Shown one piece after another: positions 26,622 to 36,079 of a stretch of 64,000 bases of DNA. This stretch comes from a bacterium SCSIO 12696 (GTDB lineage: Bacteria; Pseudomonadota; Gammaproteobacteria; Pseudomonadales; Porticoccaceae), in the NCBI GenBank assembly GCA_024397955.1, contig CP073744.1, positions 496,001-560,000 of the forward strand, given 5' to 3'. The notes below the pieces were generated by a model. That model saw nothing but the letters and a program-made list of their open reading frames with translations. It was not told the origin of the DNA and made no database searches. A program made the position numbers and the translations under genes. The first letter of the stretch is position 1. Each line of letters begins with the position of its first letter.

Positions 26622-27281
26622 ATGAAAACAAGCAGAAATTCCAGTACCGAAAAAATTCTCGAGAAAAAGCGCCGTTTCTTGGCCCGGGAAGAAGGTATTG
26701 TCGAAGCTGCATTGGCGCTGTTGCTGGAAAGAGGGGTAGATCGAGTAACTGTATCGGATATAGCTCACTCGGCGGGCATAGGTAAAGGCACTGTTTACAA
26801 GCATTTTTTGACAAAAAACGAAATCCTGATGCGCATTGTGATGGATTACGAGCGGCGTTTGAGTGAAAGCCTGAATGCAGGCATTGAGCGAGCCCGAAAT
26901 GGTGAGCCAGGAGCTGCAGCAATGGCGTATTTTCAGTGGCGGCTCAGTAACCCATCCCTGGACCGCCTGGTTCAACAGCTGGAAATGCGCCTTGAAGCAG
27001 AACCGGAAATGCTGACTGAGTTAAAGGAATTGCACAGTTTACGCCACTCAAATATGGACAGTTTGAACAGCATGGTGGAAGACTTGATCAAGGAAGGCCG
27101 ACTGGAAAATGTGCCCCCGCATCACCACTACCTGGCGTGCTGGGCTTTGGCTCAGGGCGCTGTAGAGCTGTTTTTTAACAAAACTCTGGATATTCTGGAT
27201 ATCAGCGACAAGCGTGAGTTGCTGAATTACATCACCAGTATTGGGGTTACTATGGGCAATCGCGGTCAGCTGAAAGGGTAG
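26622..27281 (+). CDS. TetR/AcrR-family transcriptional regulator
   Basis: The N-terminal helix-turn-helix is clear (about 35-65: VTVSDIAHSAGIGKGTVYKHF), followed by an all-helical ligand-binding domain. From ATG 26622 the product has 219 residues; earlier starts at 26598 (ATG) and 26586 (TTG) are possible and none has a good ribosome site. TetR proteins repress nearby genes until a ligand binds. The gene is 8 bp ahead of the DUF1285 gene, probably in one transcript, but neither the ligand nor target can be read from sequence. Confidence 0.88.
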   Translation: MKTSRNSSTEKILEKKRRFLAREEGIVEAALALLLERGVDRVTVSDIAHSAGIGKGTVYKHFLTKNEILMRIVMDYERRLSESLNAGIERARNGEPGAAAMAYFQWRLSNPSLDRLVQQLEMRLEAEPEMLTELKELHSLRHSNMDSLNSMVEDLIKEGRLENVPPHHHYLACWALAQGAVELFFNKTLDILDISDKRELLNYITSIGVTMGNRGQLKG

Positions 27282-27289
27282 CCACTGCA

Positions 27290-27841
27290 ATGGCTCAGTT
27301 GGGTTCACTATTTACCACTCTCCTTGAACAACAAAAAAAATCCAGCGATTCTCTTCCCCCCGTAGACAAATGGGCCCCGCCATTTTGTGGCGATATGGAT
27401 TTGGTCATACGCCGGGATGGTGCCTGGGTACACCAGGGAGACCCCATCAAACGGGAGGCTCTGGTAAAACTGTTTTCCACAGTGTTAAAACGGGAGGAAG
27501 ATGAATACTTTCTGGTAACTCCCGTTGAAAAATTGCGTATTCGCGTAGAATGCGCGCCCTTTTTGGTGGTTGATGTAAAACGTTGCAGGCAGGGCGATCA
27601 GAGTGCTCTGCTGTTTACCACCAATACCGGTGACCAAGTCATTGCCAGTGCTGACAACCCCATTTGGATGCAAACGCTTCAGTCTGAAGCGCTGCCTTTT
27701 ATCACGGTGAGGTCCAATTTACCTGGCTTGCTCAACAGGGCTGTTTATTACCAGTTGGCAGAATGGGCGGAGTACCAGTTGCTTGAAGGCCAGCAAGTGG
27801 GTGGGGTGACCAGCCTTGGTGCTTTTTTCCCGTTAGAGTAA
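27290..27841 (+). CDS. DUF1285 domain protein
   Basis: The 183-residue cytosolic protein matches the DUF1285 pattern: PPVDKWAPPFCGDMDLVIRRDGAWVHQGDPIKREALVKLFSTVLKREED (27356-27505) and, later, VEKLRIRVECAPF. Its function is not established. It is translationally close to the TetR gene (8-bp gap) and converges with the ETF-QO gene, with only 6 bp between stops. Confidence 0.85.
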   Translation: MAQLGSLFTTLLEQQKKSSDSLPPVDKWAPPFCGDMDLVIRRDGAWVHQGDPIKREALVKLFSTVLKREEDEYFLVTPVEKLRIRVECAPFLVVDVKRCRQGDQSALLFTTNTGDQVIASADNPIWMQTLQSEALPFITVRSNLPGLLNRAVYYQLAEWAEYQLLEGQQVGGVTSLGAFFPLE

Positions 27842-27847
27842 TTGCCA

Positions 27848-29485
27848 TTACATATTGGGGTAGTTGGGACCTCCACCGCCTTCAGGAGCAACCCAGTTAA
27901 TGTTTTGGCTGGGGTCTTTTATGTCGCAGGTTTTGCAGTGTACGCAGTTTTGGCTGTTAATTTGGAACTGTTTGCCGTCTTCCTTTTCGACAATTTCGTA
28001 AACTCCGGCAGGGCAATAGCGCTGCGCAGGCTCGTCAAACACCGGCAAATTATGGCTGAGAGGTAGAGTACTATCGGAAAGCTGCAGGTGGCAGGGCTGG
28101 TCTTCTTCGTGATTGGTGTTGGACAGAAATACTGAGGAGAGTTTGTCAAAACTCAACACCCCATCGGGTTTGGGGTAATTCATAGGGCTGCACTCAGCCG
28201 CGGGCTTTAAGGTTTGCCAGTCTGGTGTTGGGTCGGAGAGTGTCCAGGGCAAGCGGCCGTTGAACAGGTTGATATCAATAAACGCGTAAGCGGCACCGAG
28301 CACATTGCCCCAGCGGTGTTGCGCCGGCCCGAAATTTCGCTGCATATGCAGTTCTTTCCAGGCCCAGCTGCCCCGGTAAGCGGTTTCAAAGTTGTTGAGT
28401 TCGTCGTTGTTGCGGTTCGCTGCAAGTGCTTCGGCTATGGATTCAGCAGCCACCATGCCGCTCTTCATTGCCGTATGGGTGCCTTTGATTTTGGCAAAGT
28501 TTAGTGTGCCCGCATCATCGCCAATTAGCAGACCCCCAGGGAAGGTCATTTTTGGCTGTGACTGAATGCCGCCTTTGGTCAGTGCTCTGGCTCCGTAGGA
28601 GATGCGTTCACCGCCTTTGAGATAGCGTGCAACGGAAGGGTGCAACTTGTAACGCTGGAATTCGTCGAATGGGCTGACATGGGGGTTGCTGTAGGAAAGG
28701 TCGGTAATCAGGCCAACGGCAACTTGATTATCTTCCAGGTGGTAGAGAAAGCCGCCGCCTCGGGAGTCACTTTCTGTCAGTGGCCAGCCGGCACTGTGAA
28801 GCACCAATCCTTTCTCATAATTTTCTTGAGGTATCTTCCACAACTCTTTGATTCCAATGCCGTAGTGCTGTGGCTCTTTGCCCTCATCCAACTGATAACG
28901 ACCAATCAGTTGTTTGCCTAAGTGCCCTCGGCAGCCTTCGGCAAATACGGTGTATTTGGCGTGCAGTTCCATGCCCGGCATATGACTGTCTTTGGGTTCG
29001 CCATTGGCGGCAACACCCATATCTCCAGTAGCAATGCCGCGAACACCCCCTTGCTCGTCATAGACGATTTCAGCGGCGGCAAAACCCGGGAAAATTTCCA
29101 CGCCTAACTGCTCTGCCTGTCCAGCCAGCCAGCGACACAAGTTGCCCAGACTGATGATGTAGTTACCGGTGTTGTGCATAGTTTTTGGCGCAAAAAAGCC
29201 GGGGATGTTGCGCGACTTTTGCCCATCAGATAACAACAGAATCAGGTCCCGAGACACTTTGGTGTGCAACGGTGCTTCCCGTTCTTGCCAATCGGGAAAC
29301 AGTTCATTTAGCGCACTGGGCTCAAACACTGCGCCAGAAACAATATGCGCACCCACCTCAGAGCCTTTTTCAACAATGCAAACACTGGTCTCGGGAGACA
29401 GTTGTTTGAGCCGGCAAGCGGTAGACAGTCCCGCAGGGCCTGCACCCACAATCACCACATCGTATTCCATAGACTCTCTTTGCAC
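27848..29485 (-). CDS. Electron transfer flavoprotein-ubiquinone oxidoreductase
   Basis: ETF-QO passes electrons from ETF, reduced in fatty-acid and amino-acid oxidation, to ubiquinone at the inner membrane. The 545-residue protein opens with an FAD-binding motif VVIVGAGPAGLS, and ends with a 4Fe-4S domain whose cysteines are in RYCPAG, NCVHCKTCD. GTG 29485 is kept as start because GAGGG precedes it and homologues have the same extra five residues before the MEYDVVIVG stretch; ATG 29470 is the alternative. etfA and etfB are not in the window. Confidence 0.95.
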   Translation of the reverse strand: MQRESMEYDVVIVGAGPAGLSTACRLKQLSPETSVCIVEKGSEVGAHIVSGAVFEPSALNELFPDWQEREAPLHTKVSRDLILLLSDGQKSRNIPGFFAPKTMHNTGNYIISLGNLCRWLAGQAEQLGVEIFPGFAAAEIVYDEQGGVRGIATGDMGVAANGEPKDSHMPGMELHAKYTVFAEGCRGHLGKQLIGRYQLDEGKEPQHYGIGIKELWKIPQENYEKGLVLHSAGWPLTESDSRGGGFLYHLEDNQVAVGLITDLSYSNPHVSPFDEFQRYKLHPSVARYLKGGERISYGARALTKGGIQSQPKMTFPGGLLIGDDAGTLNFAKIKGTHTAMKSGMVAAESIAEALAANRNNDELNNFETAYRGSWAWKELHMQRNFGPAQHRWGNVLGAAYAFIDINLFNGRLPWTLSDPTPDWQTLKPAAECSPMNYPKPDGVLSFDKLSSVFLSNTNHEEDQPCHLQLSDSTLPLSHNLPVFDEPAQRYCPAGVYEIVEKEDGKQFQINSQNCVHCKTCDIKDPSQNINWVAPEGGGGPNYPNM

Positions 29486-29596
29486 AGGGATACCCTCTGG
29501 TTATGCTAAAGAGTTGATTCTAGCGCGCTTAAACGGGATCGTCACAGGGTGGTGTGATTAAAAAGTGTCCGGTGGGTCTTACGGGAGAGTGTTTTG

Positions 29597-29860
29597 CTAT
29601 TTTTGTTGTTTTTTCTTCTGTTTTTGCCACTTTTCGCGCAGGCGGCGCTGCTGCTCCGGTGACAGATCCTGATAGCGTTCGCGCACATCGCGTATACGAT
29701 TACGCTGTTTAGGGGAAAGGAATTTGTAGTTTTTACGTTCTTTTTCTTGCTTGTGCTGTTTGTCTTTGTTGTCGGCGTAGACCTCTGAGGATGGGGCGCC
29801 GATCAGAAGCACCGTGAGAGCGAAAATAGGGGCAGCTGTTTTCATTGGGGCGTTATTCAT
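29597..29860 (-). CDS. Small exported basic protein, DUF3106-like
   Basis: The product is about 87 residues: a signal peptide (KTAAPIFALTVLLIGAPSSEVYA) and a highly charged helical part with SPKQRNRIRDVRERYQDLSPEQQRRLREKW, a tandem of the same motif, as in DUF3106 proteins. The ATG at 29860 overlaps the end of the preceding gene and has AAGG upstream; ATG 29845 is possible. It is the last gene of the sigma-factor cluster. Its function is unknown; extracytoplasmic sensing with the cluster is only a guess. Confidence 0.72.
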   Translation of the reverse strand: MNNAPMKTAAPIFALTVLLIGAPSSEVYADNKDKQHKQEKERKNYKFLSPKQRNRIRDVRERYQDLSPEQQRRLREKWQKQKKKQQK

Positions 29861-30182
29861 CAATGCCTTCGATAGCATCAGTTTCCAATAACCACTGGTA
29901 AAAATCCAGGTTTTGTTCTAGGTCATTTTCCAGTGCTGCTACGGAGTTTTCCAGAGCCGTATTGTTGTAATTAAACATCGGCGCAAACAACATGGCGACA
30001 ACAATAACCGTAGCCATGGCAATAGCGAAGCCAGACCAGGTTAACATGGGTTGTGGCTCGGCCTGGCTGTCCAGGGCTGCTTGCCGAGCCCCTGCAATCT
30101 GTTCCTGCAGGTCATCCGGCATTGTGTGTTCAGATTCCCGGAGAGCATCTTGCAGCTGTTTTTCCAACTTAGGTTGAATCAT
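29853..30182 (-). CDS. Single-pass membrane protein, candidate regulator of the adjacent sigma factor
   Basis: The 109-residue protein has a charged cytoplasmic N-terminus (about 1-45), one membrane segment (about 49-68, GFAIAMATVIVVAMLFAP) and an acidic C-terminal tail outside. The ATG overlaps the sigma-factor stop codon (ATGA), so the two are co-translated. Topology and position resemble anti-sigma factors, but the domain is not one I can name with certainty. Confidence 0.6.
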   Translation of the reverse strand: MIQPKLEKQLQDALRESEHTMPDDLQEQIAGARQAALDSQAEPQPMLTWSGFAIAMATVIVVAMLFAPMFNYNNTALENSVAALENDLEQNLDFYQWLLETDAIEGIDE

Positions 30183-30736
30183 GTCCAGTAACCTTCCAGT
30201 TTTTTTCGCAGGGATTGCAGCGCCCTGAAATAGTGGGTTTTTACACTGCCTTCACTGCATTGCATAGCACTTGCTGTTTCAGCGGTGCTTAGGCCTTCCC
30301 AGCAACGCAGCATAAACGCCTCCCGCTGGCGACGGGGCAGGGCCTGCAGCGCTTGTTCCAACTGCGCAATGCGCTCAGTACTTTCCAGCTCGGCGTCGGG
30401 ATTTACGTGCTCTGCGGCTGCCACGTATTCATAAGGGTCGGCAGCCTGCGCTTCGGGCTCAATGGTGGTTGGTTTTAGTCGCTCAATCCAGGTCCTGTAG
30501 CGATTTTGTACAGCCCGACGGCGATGAAAATCATTGATGCGACTGCGCAAAATCCGGTAAAACAAAGGGCGCCAGTCGTCCCATGTCCGGTCGCCATACA
30601 ACTGAGCCAGTTTGGCCATGGTGTCTTGAAGAATTTCCAGCGCATCCTCGCGGTTGCCAACAGCAACTTGCGCCATGCGAAAGCCACGCTTTTCCACAGA
30701 GCGCAGAAATTCATTTAAAGTGCGGTTATCCAGCAC
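30179..30736 (-). CDS. RNA polymerase sigma-70 family (ECF-like) sigma factor
   Basis: The 185-residue product has region 2 (about 8-75: FRMAQVAVGNREDALEILQDTMAKL, then WRPLFYRILRSRINDFHRRR) and region 4 (about 125-180: ALPRRQREAFMLRCWEGLSTAETASAM, then SEGSVKTHYFRAL). It would direct polymerase to a small regulon. The start is uncertain: GTG 30736 gives the family length and has GGGAGG only 2 bp upstream, while ATG 30796 lies just after the upstream stop. The gene is co-directional with the His-rich secreted protein before it and overlaps the membrane protein after it. Confidence 0.85.
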   Translation of the reverse strand: MLDNRTLNEFLRSVEKRGFRMAQVAVGNREDALEILQDTMAKLAQLYGDRTWDDWRPLFYRILRSRINDFHRRRAVQNRYRTWIERLKPTTIEPEAQAADPYEYVAAAEHVNPDAELESTERIAQLEQALQALPRRQREAFMLRCWEGLSTAETASAMQCSEGSVKTHYFRALQSLRKKLEGYWT

Positions 30737-30800
30737 AACCTCCCACTTCAGGGGGGAAGTGGCCAGATTAACAGCGCAGCTGCTTGCCATGGCCATGGTT

Positions 30801-31328
30801 TCAGCTGCCATTGTATCTGGCTGCGTGGTAAGAGCGGTAGTGTTGTTCGTGATTACCCTCAACAATTTCCGCAGGCTCATGGTCGTTATCATGGTGCTCG
30901 CTGTGATAATGATAGTGCTCGTGGTAATCATCTTGGGGGTTGTCCAGAGCGTGATGCAACAGCTCCGAGGCGACAACTGCCCCGGCTAACCATTTAACCC
31001 CATCGTACCTACAGTAATCGTTCCGATAGTGACGCCGGTGGTTGCGATAATGGCGTCTGTAGTGGCGGTCATTACGGTAGTAACGCTTGTTGTAGTTTGG
31101 GTAAATGTGGAAGTTGTAGTTCCGGTTGTAATGGCGGTTGCGATAGTTGCGCCGGTACTTGCGGTGATGACGTTTGTGGGTGCGGTAGTGACGTTTGTGG
31201 TGAACGCTTTCGTAGCCGTCAGCGAAATGCGCGTACAGAGTAACACCCTGGTAATCACGGTGGTCTGCATGGGCGCTGCTGGCCCCAAAAGCAATGGCCA
31301 AAATGGCGGTTTGCAGCAAAAACTTCAT
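30801..31328 (-). CDS. Secreted His/Tyr/Arg/Asn-rich low-complexity protein
   Basis: The 175-residue product starts at ATG 31328 with GGGAGA seven bases upstream and a signal peptide MKFLLQTAILAIAFGASSAHA. Residues about 45-115 are almost only His, Tyr, Arg, Asn and Lys in HYRN/RHYR-like repeats; a short hydrophobic stretch (VKWLAGAVVASELLHHALD) and a His/Glu-rich tail follow. The composition suggests metal or polyanion binding, but this is inference. It precedes the sigma-factor gene on the same strand, with about 65 bp between its stop and the likely sigma start. Confidence 0.75.
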   Translation of the reverse strand: MKFLLQTAILAIAFGASSAHADHRDYQGVTLYAHFADGYESVHHKRHYRTHKRHHRKYRRNYRNRHYNRNYNFHIYPNYNKRYYRNDRHYRRHYRNHRRHYRNDYCRYDGVKWLAGAVVASELLHHALDNPQDDYHEHYHYHSEHHDNDHEPAEIVEGNHEQHYRSYHAARYNGS

Positions 31329-31419
31329 GGCTGTCTCCCTTATCAATCAGGCATACAGCAGAAAACGCCTGTTGAAGAGGGTGGTTGACAGGTATTGAGC
31401 GCTTTATAAGGGGGGTCGA

Positions 31420-32235
31420 TTAAAGATTAAATTCTGCCCACACGGGTGCGTGGTCAGACGGTTTTTCCATCCCTCGAACCTTATAGTCGATTCCTGCGTC
31501 AGAGCAGTGTTCAAGCAGGCCGGGTGTGGCCAAAAGGTGGTCTATGCGCAGGCCGCGTTTTGGTTCGCGCTCAAAACCTCTGCTGCGATAGTCAAACCAG
31601 CTGTAATGCTCTTGGCTGTCAGGGAAGTGCTCGCGATAGCAATCCCTAAGCCCCCAGTCGTAAAGGGCTTGATACCACTCTCGCTCTATGGGCAAAAATG
31701 AACACTTACCACTGCGCAGCCAGCGCTTGCGGTTGTCGTCACCAATGCCAATATCCAGATCAGAAGGGGATATGTTCATATCGCCCATTATCAGCAGGTG
31801 ATCACTGGGGCTGTAGGCGTCATTCAACAGAGCCAATAAGTCGGCGTAAAAACGTTTTTTTGCAGGGAATTTTTGAGGGTGATCCTGATTTTCCCCCTGG
31901 GGGAAATAGCCGTTAATGACGTGTAAATTCTGTCCGTTTTGCAAGGAAATAGTGGCACCAACTAGCCTTCGTTGGGCGTCATCTTTGTCAGTGAGGAAGC
32001 CTTTAAAAGTGGCTGCCGGAGCCTGGCGGCAGAGTAGGGCGACGCCGTAGTGACCCTTTTGACCGTGAAACACAACGTGGTAACCCATGTCTTCAACAGC
32101 CTGCAAGGGAAATTCATCATCGTGAACTTTGGTTTCTTGTAGCCCGATCACCTCTGGTTGGTGTTGGGTGATCACTTCCTGCAATTGGTGCAAACGGGCA
32201 CGTAGCCCGTTTACGTTGAACGATACAAGTTTCAT
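31420..32235 (-). CDS. xthA: Exodeoxyribonuclease III
   Basis: This is an AP endonuclease and 3'-5' exonuclease of base-excision repair. The 271 residues have the family start [14 protein letters not shown], the metal-binding Glu in [19 protein letters not shown], and the final catalytic SDHAPVW. It overlaps the 3' end of prc by 4 bp (ATGA), so the pair is co-translated, which is not the usual xthA neighbourhood. Confidence 0.95.
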   Translation of the reverse strand: MKLVSFNVNGLRARLHQLQEVITQHQPEVIGLQETKVHDDEFPLQAVEDMGYHVVFHGQKGHYGVALLCRQAPAATFKGFLTDKDDAQRRLVGATISLQNGQNLHVINGYFPQGENQDHPQKFPAKKRFYADLLALLNDAYSPSDHLLIMGDMNISPSDLDIGIGDDNRKRWLRSGKCSFLPIEREWYQALYDWGLRDCYREHFPDSQEHYSWFDYRSRGFEREPKRGLRIDHLLATPGLLEHCSDAGIDYKVRGMEKPSDHAPVWAEFNL

Positions 32236-34358
32236 TGATGGCTAATGGGGTTGTCGTTGTTTATTTGAATTTGCTGGGCAAACACTTTGGGGTTTTGCTC
32301 AAGGAGTACCATGTCAGCCACGATGCGGCCGGCTTCCATCAACAGCGGATCTTTTTCAGCCAGTGGAAGGGCGTCCTGATCAATATTATCGGATGCGGTT
32401 TCGTACTCGGAATAATCTTTGTAAGGCTCCAGGCCTTTCGCGACTCGCCGTTGGTTTTCCAGCTCCAGTTGAAGCTGCTCCCTTTGTGCCAGAGTGCCGC
32501 GGCGTTCTTCCAGGTTAAGGCTCAGGGGTTGTTCGTTTTCTTTTCGAAAACGCTTGCTCAAAGCGGCAGCCTTGGCAACAAAGTCGAAATCCGGGTCGTT
32601 AGCAGCTCTCTGCTGATGGCTTTGTTCAAGCAGTACCACTTTGTCCGACAAATCGCCGTAATTTCTGTGTGGGGCCGCTTTGATACGATCCCAGGGGAGC
32701 GCGTTGTCGTTGCTGCTTTCGCCGATTTCTTCAGGGTCAAAATTGCTGGGGAAGGCAATATCCGGAATGATGCCGCGGTTTTGGGTGCTGTCGCCAGATA
32801 CCCGGTAGAACTTTGCTTCAGTGAGCTTGAGCTGGCCCTTGCCAAGAGGCTGAAGGGTTTGCACTGTGCCTTTGCCAAAACTCTGACTGCCCACAATCAC
32901 GCCACGTCCGTAATCTTGAATAGCGCCGGCAAAAATTTCAGACGCGGAGGCGCTTAGGCGATCAATAAGTACCACCAGAGGGCCTTTATAGGCGGCAGGG
33001 CGGCGAGAACGCTGAGTGCGGTCAATCTGGCCATTGCTGGATCGGATCTGAACAACGGGCCCCGGATTGATAAACATATCGCTCAGGTAGGTGGCTTCAA
33101 GCAGTGAGCCGCCACCGTTGGCGCGTAAATCCAAAATAACGCCATCCACACCTTCATCGTTAATCAGCTCGCCCATCAGGCGAGATACATCCTTATGTGT
33201 GCTGCGGTAGTTGCGATCATTATTTCGCAATGCTTCAAAATCGAGGTAGAAAGTAGGAATATCAATAACGCCTACTTTGTACATCAAATCACCCACTGGC
33301 ACTTCTATTACTTGCTTTTGGGCGGCCTGATCTTCCAGCTTCACTTTGTCACGAACGATATCGATCTGTTTGGTCAAGCCAGATGAGCTGGCTTCACCGG
33401 GTATTACTCGCAATGAGGCAATGCTGTCTTTAGGGCCTCTAATCAGCGTTACGGCGTCATCCAGGCGCCAGCCGATCAAGTTGGTTGGCTCGTCATCTCC
33501 TGGGTTTTGAATGGCAATAATTTTATCCCCGACAGCTAACTCACCTTGTTTAGCGGCAGGCCCACCGGGAACAATACGAACCACTTCAATATGATCATCG
33601 CTGCGCTGCAAAACCGCGCCAATGCCCTCTAGTGAAAGGGACATATTAATATTGAAAGTGTCGCTGTTGCTGGGTGAAAAGTAATTGGTGTGCGGATCGA
33701 AGAGGGCGGCGGTGACTCGAGCGTAGGTGCTGAAAACGTCTCGTGATTCTGTTTGTAAAGTGAACTTACGTTCGTTTTGGTAGCGTTTCAGCAACTGTTC
33801 CCGTGCATTTGCCAGCTCCTCTCCAGCCAACAGCTTTTGTACTATTTCCGCTTCCATGCGTTTACGCCACCAATTATCGCGCTCTTGTACGGATTTTAAC
33901 CAGGTGCGGTCTTCATGTTTCTGCGGCAAAGACTCTTTATCGTCCAGATTAAATTCAAAATCGCTTTCCAGCAGCGCAATGTTCTTGTTCAACTGCTGTA
34001 AACGAATATCTCGCAATCTATTGAAGGCGGAGAAACCAAAGCTGACTCGGCCTTGCTTTAAAGCTTCGTCCAGCGATGAGCGCCAATGAGACATGGCGTC
34101 GATATCTGACTGCAGGAAGTAACTTTTGGTGTTATCCAGAGTATCCAGATAAGTGTCGTAAAGCTCTTGGGAGAAGCTGTCGTCGATAGCCCGTTTTTGA
34201 TAGTGGCCGGCTGCCAGACTTAACACCATCTCTTTCATAAGCTTCTTATGTTGCGGCTCTGGCCTTAGCGGTAGCTCATTGGATGGCGATGTTGCAGAGG
34301 CGTATGCAGCTATAGAGAAAAGAATGGCTGGCAGCACATAACGGCAAATATTGGGCAT
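32232..34358 (-). CDS. prc: Carboxy-terminal processing (tail-specific) protease
   Basis: This is a periplasmic S41 protease that trims or degrades proteins from their C-termini. The 708 residues (E. coli Prc has 682) include a signal peptide (about 1-22), an N-terminal helical domain, a PDZ domain (about 235-320, with [10 protein letters not shown]) and the catalytic domain with Ser in [12 protein letters not shown] and Lys in [12 protein letters not shown]-terminal DUF3340-like extension follows. Just upstream of the ATG the sequence is not a good ribosome site. The gene precedes xthA with a 4-bp overlap. Confidence 0.95.
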   Translation of the reverse strand: MPNICRYVLPAILFSIAAYASATSPSNELPLRPEPQHKKLMKEMVLSLAAGHYQKRAIDDSFSQELYDTYLDTLDNTKSYFLQSDIDAMSHWRSSLDEALKQGRVSFGFSAFNRLRDIRLQQLNKNIALLESDFEFNLDDKESLPQKHEDRTWLKSVQERDNWWRKRMEAEIVQKLLAGEELANAREQLLKRYQNERKFTLQTESRDVFSTYARVTAALFDPHTNYFSPSNSDTFNINMSLSLEGIGAVLQRSDDHIEVVRIVPGGPAAKQGELAVGDKIIAIQNPGDDEPTNLIGWRLDDAVTLIRGPKDSIASLRVIPGEASSSGLTKQIDIVRDKVKLEDQAAQKQVIEVPVGDLMYKVGVIDIPTFYLDFEALRNNDRNYRSTHKDVSRLMGELINDEGVDGVILDLRANGGGSLLEATYLSDMFINPGPVVQIRSSNGQIDRTQRSRRPAAYKGPLVVLIDRLSASASEIFAGAIQDYGRGVIVGSQSFGKGTVQTLQPLGKGQLKLTEAKFYRVSGDSTQNRGIIPDIAFPSNFDPEEIGESSNDNALPWDRIKAAPHRNYGDLSDKVVLLEQSHQQRAANDPDFDFVAKAAALSKRFRKENEQPLSLNLEERRGTLAQREQLQLELENQRRVAKGLEPYKDYSEYETASDNIDQDALPLAEKDPLLMEAGRIVADMVLLEQNPKVFAQQIQINNDNPISHQ

Positions 34359-34705
34359 AAGGAGTACTCACAGATCTCAGTTCACCCCAATAAGACAAGG
34401 GGCTTTTCTTGGAGTTTAACACCGGCTACAGATTTTTCCGCCAGCATGGCAACACTTTTTTACACGTTGTGTTGGTTGGTACACAAAAGGTCGTAGAGAA
34501 GAGACGGTTTTGGGGTGTAAGTCTGGGGCTCCTATCGTATATTTGATTTCGCATAATGTATATTATGTTAAATTAAATATAAAAGCCGAGGACTGTAATG
34601 AAAAACAGCGGTACACCCCACTTCTGTTATTTCATATAAAAATAAGGGCCTGAAATCATTAAGGCCCTTATCTATCAATAAATTACTTGGTGAATTTAAA
34701 GTAAA
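34359..34705. other. 347-bp intergenic region with palindrome and tiny ORF
   Basis: There is no recognised gene between prc and gor. The sequence holds an inverted repeat CATAAT/ATTATG (34552-34567), then on the plus strand GAGGA (34588-34592) six bases before an ATG opening a 13-codon ORF (34598-34639), then the gor terminator hairpin. The half next to prc should hold the prc promoter, but no clear one was found. Confidence 0.5.
34640..34670 (-). terminator. Terminator of the gor transcript
   Basis: The arms 34643-34650 and 34663-34670 form an 8-bp stem (TAAGGGCC/GGCCCTTA) with a 12-base loop; on the minus strand it is followed by TTTTTATAT, just downstream of the gor stop. Confidence 0.75.
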
Positions 34706-36061
34706 TTATTCGACAGGCGTTCTCATGGTGACAAACTCTTCCGCAGCGGTTGGATGAATCCCTACCGTATTGTCGAAGTCTGTTTTTGTGGCGCCGGCTT
34801 TCATGGCGATACCAATGCCTTGGATAATTTCTCCGGCATGGTCACCCAGCATGTGACAGCCAACTACCCGATCACTGGCTTTATCGACGATCAGTTTCAT
34901 CAACACTTTGTCGCTGCCTCCGCCCAGGGTTTGTTTCATGGCTCTGAACTGACTCTTGTAAATCGTCACATCGCCGTACTGCTCTCGCGCCTGCTCTTCA
35001 CTCAGGCCAACGGTTCCGATATTGGGTTGGCTGAACACTGCGGTTGGAATGTCACTGTAATCCACAGATGTATGTTCGTTTTTATAGAGCGCAGCGGACA
35101 GCGACATGGCTTCGGTGATTGCTACGGGCGTTAGTGCAACCCGGTCAATCACATCGCCGATGGCGTAGATGCTGGGCTCAGCAGTCTGAAAGTTATCGTC
35201 TACTACAATGGAACCGTTGTCGCGCACTTCGACGTTGGTGCTGTCGAGCCCAAGGCCCTGCAAATTGGCCTTGCGGCCAGTGGCGTACATAACCTGGCCG
35301 ACTTCCAGTGAAGAGCCGTCGGTTAAGGTGGCAGTTAGCAGCTCATTTTCACCGCGCTCGATCGACTCAATGTTGGTATTAAAGTGCAGATGAACACCCT
35401 TCTGCTTCATTTCGGCAGCTAAGGCTTCACGAATGTCGTCATCAAAGCCACGCAGGAACATTGGGCCGCGATAAATCAAGTGGGTTTCAACGCCCAAGCC
35501 ATTGAATATTCCAGCGAATTCCACGGCAATATAACCGCCGCCAACAACGATAATTTTCTCCGGCAGCGATTCCAGATAAAAGGCTTCGTTAGAGGTAATC
35601 GCCAGGTCTTTACCGGCGATGTTTGGTACAAACGGATAACCGCCTGTGGCAACCAGAATACGCTCTGCAGTAATGGTTTCGCCATTTACGGATACCTGAT
35701 TGGGGCCAGTAATGGTGGCTTTGTGCTCGTAAAGTGTCACACCGGAACCATCGAGTAAGTTGCCGTAGATACCATTCAGGCGCTCAATTTCAGCGTTTTT
35801 ATTGGCGATCAGGCGCTGCCACTGGTGTTTTGGCTCAACATCGATATCCCAACCAAAGCCTTTGGCCGCAGAAAATTCGCCAGCAAATTCAGATGCGTAT
35901 ACAAACAATTTCTTGGGAACACAGCCAACGTTAACGCAGGTGCCGCCCAGGTACTGCTGTTCGGCAACAGCGACTTTGGCCCCGTATTGGGCAGACATGC
36001 GCGCTGCCCGGACTCCGCCAGAACCAGCGCCAATAACAAACAGATCGTAGTCGTAACTCAT
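34706..36061 (-). CDS. gor: Glutathione-disulfide reductase
   Basis: This cytosolic flavoenzyme reduces oxidised glutathione with NADPH. The 451 residues show the FAD motif [14 protein letters not shown], the redox-active disulfide in [13 protein letters not shown], the NADP domain [11 protein letters not shown] followed by an Arg in HLIYRG, and the C-terminal HPTAAEE with the catalytic His-Glu pair. AAGGAA lies six bases before the ATG. It is the last gene of the leftward block behind trmO. Confidence 0.96.
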   Translation of the reverse strand: MSYDYDLFVIGAGSGGVRAARMSAQYGAKVAVAEQQYLGGTCVNVGCVPKKLFVYASEFAGEFSAAKGFGWDIDVEPKHQWQRLIANKNAEIERLNGIYGNLLDGSGVTLYEHKATITGPNQVSVNGETITAERILVATGGYPFVPNIAGKDLAITSNEAFYLESLPEKIIVVGGGYIAVEFAGIFNGLGVETHLIYRGPMFLRGFDDDIREALAAEMKQKGVHLHFNTNIESIERGENELLTATLTDGSSLEVGQVMYATGRKANLQGLGLDSTNVEVRDNGSIVVDDNFQTAEPSIYAIGDVIDRVALTPVAITEAMSLSAALYKNEHTSVDYSDIPTAVFSQPNIGTVGLSEEQAREQYGDVTIYKSQFRAMKQTLGGGSDKVLMKLIVDKASDRVVGCHMLGDHAGEIIQGIGIAMKAGATKTDFDNTVGIHPTAAEEFVTMRTPVE

Positions 36062-36079
36062 AGTGATTCCTTTTATTTC

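Noticed and set aside
27547..27560. TAGAATGCGCGCCC resembling the housekeeping -10 plus discriminator
   Set aside because: It lies inside the DUF1285 coding sequence with no gene start after it on the same strand.
30986..31388. Long frames overlapping the His/Tyr/Arg-rich gene on both strands (Thr-rich on minus, Val-rich on plus)
   Set aside because: They arise from the biased codons of the low-complexity gene; only the His-rich frame has a signal peptide, a good ribosome site and a sensible start.
32235..32957. 240-codon plus-strand frame
   Set aside because: It is antisense to prc, a clear gene, and has no family features.
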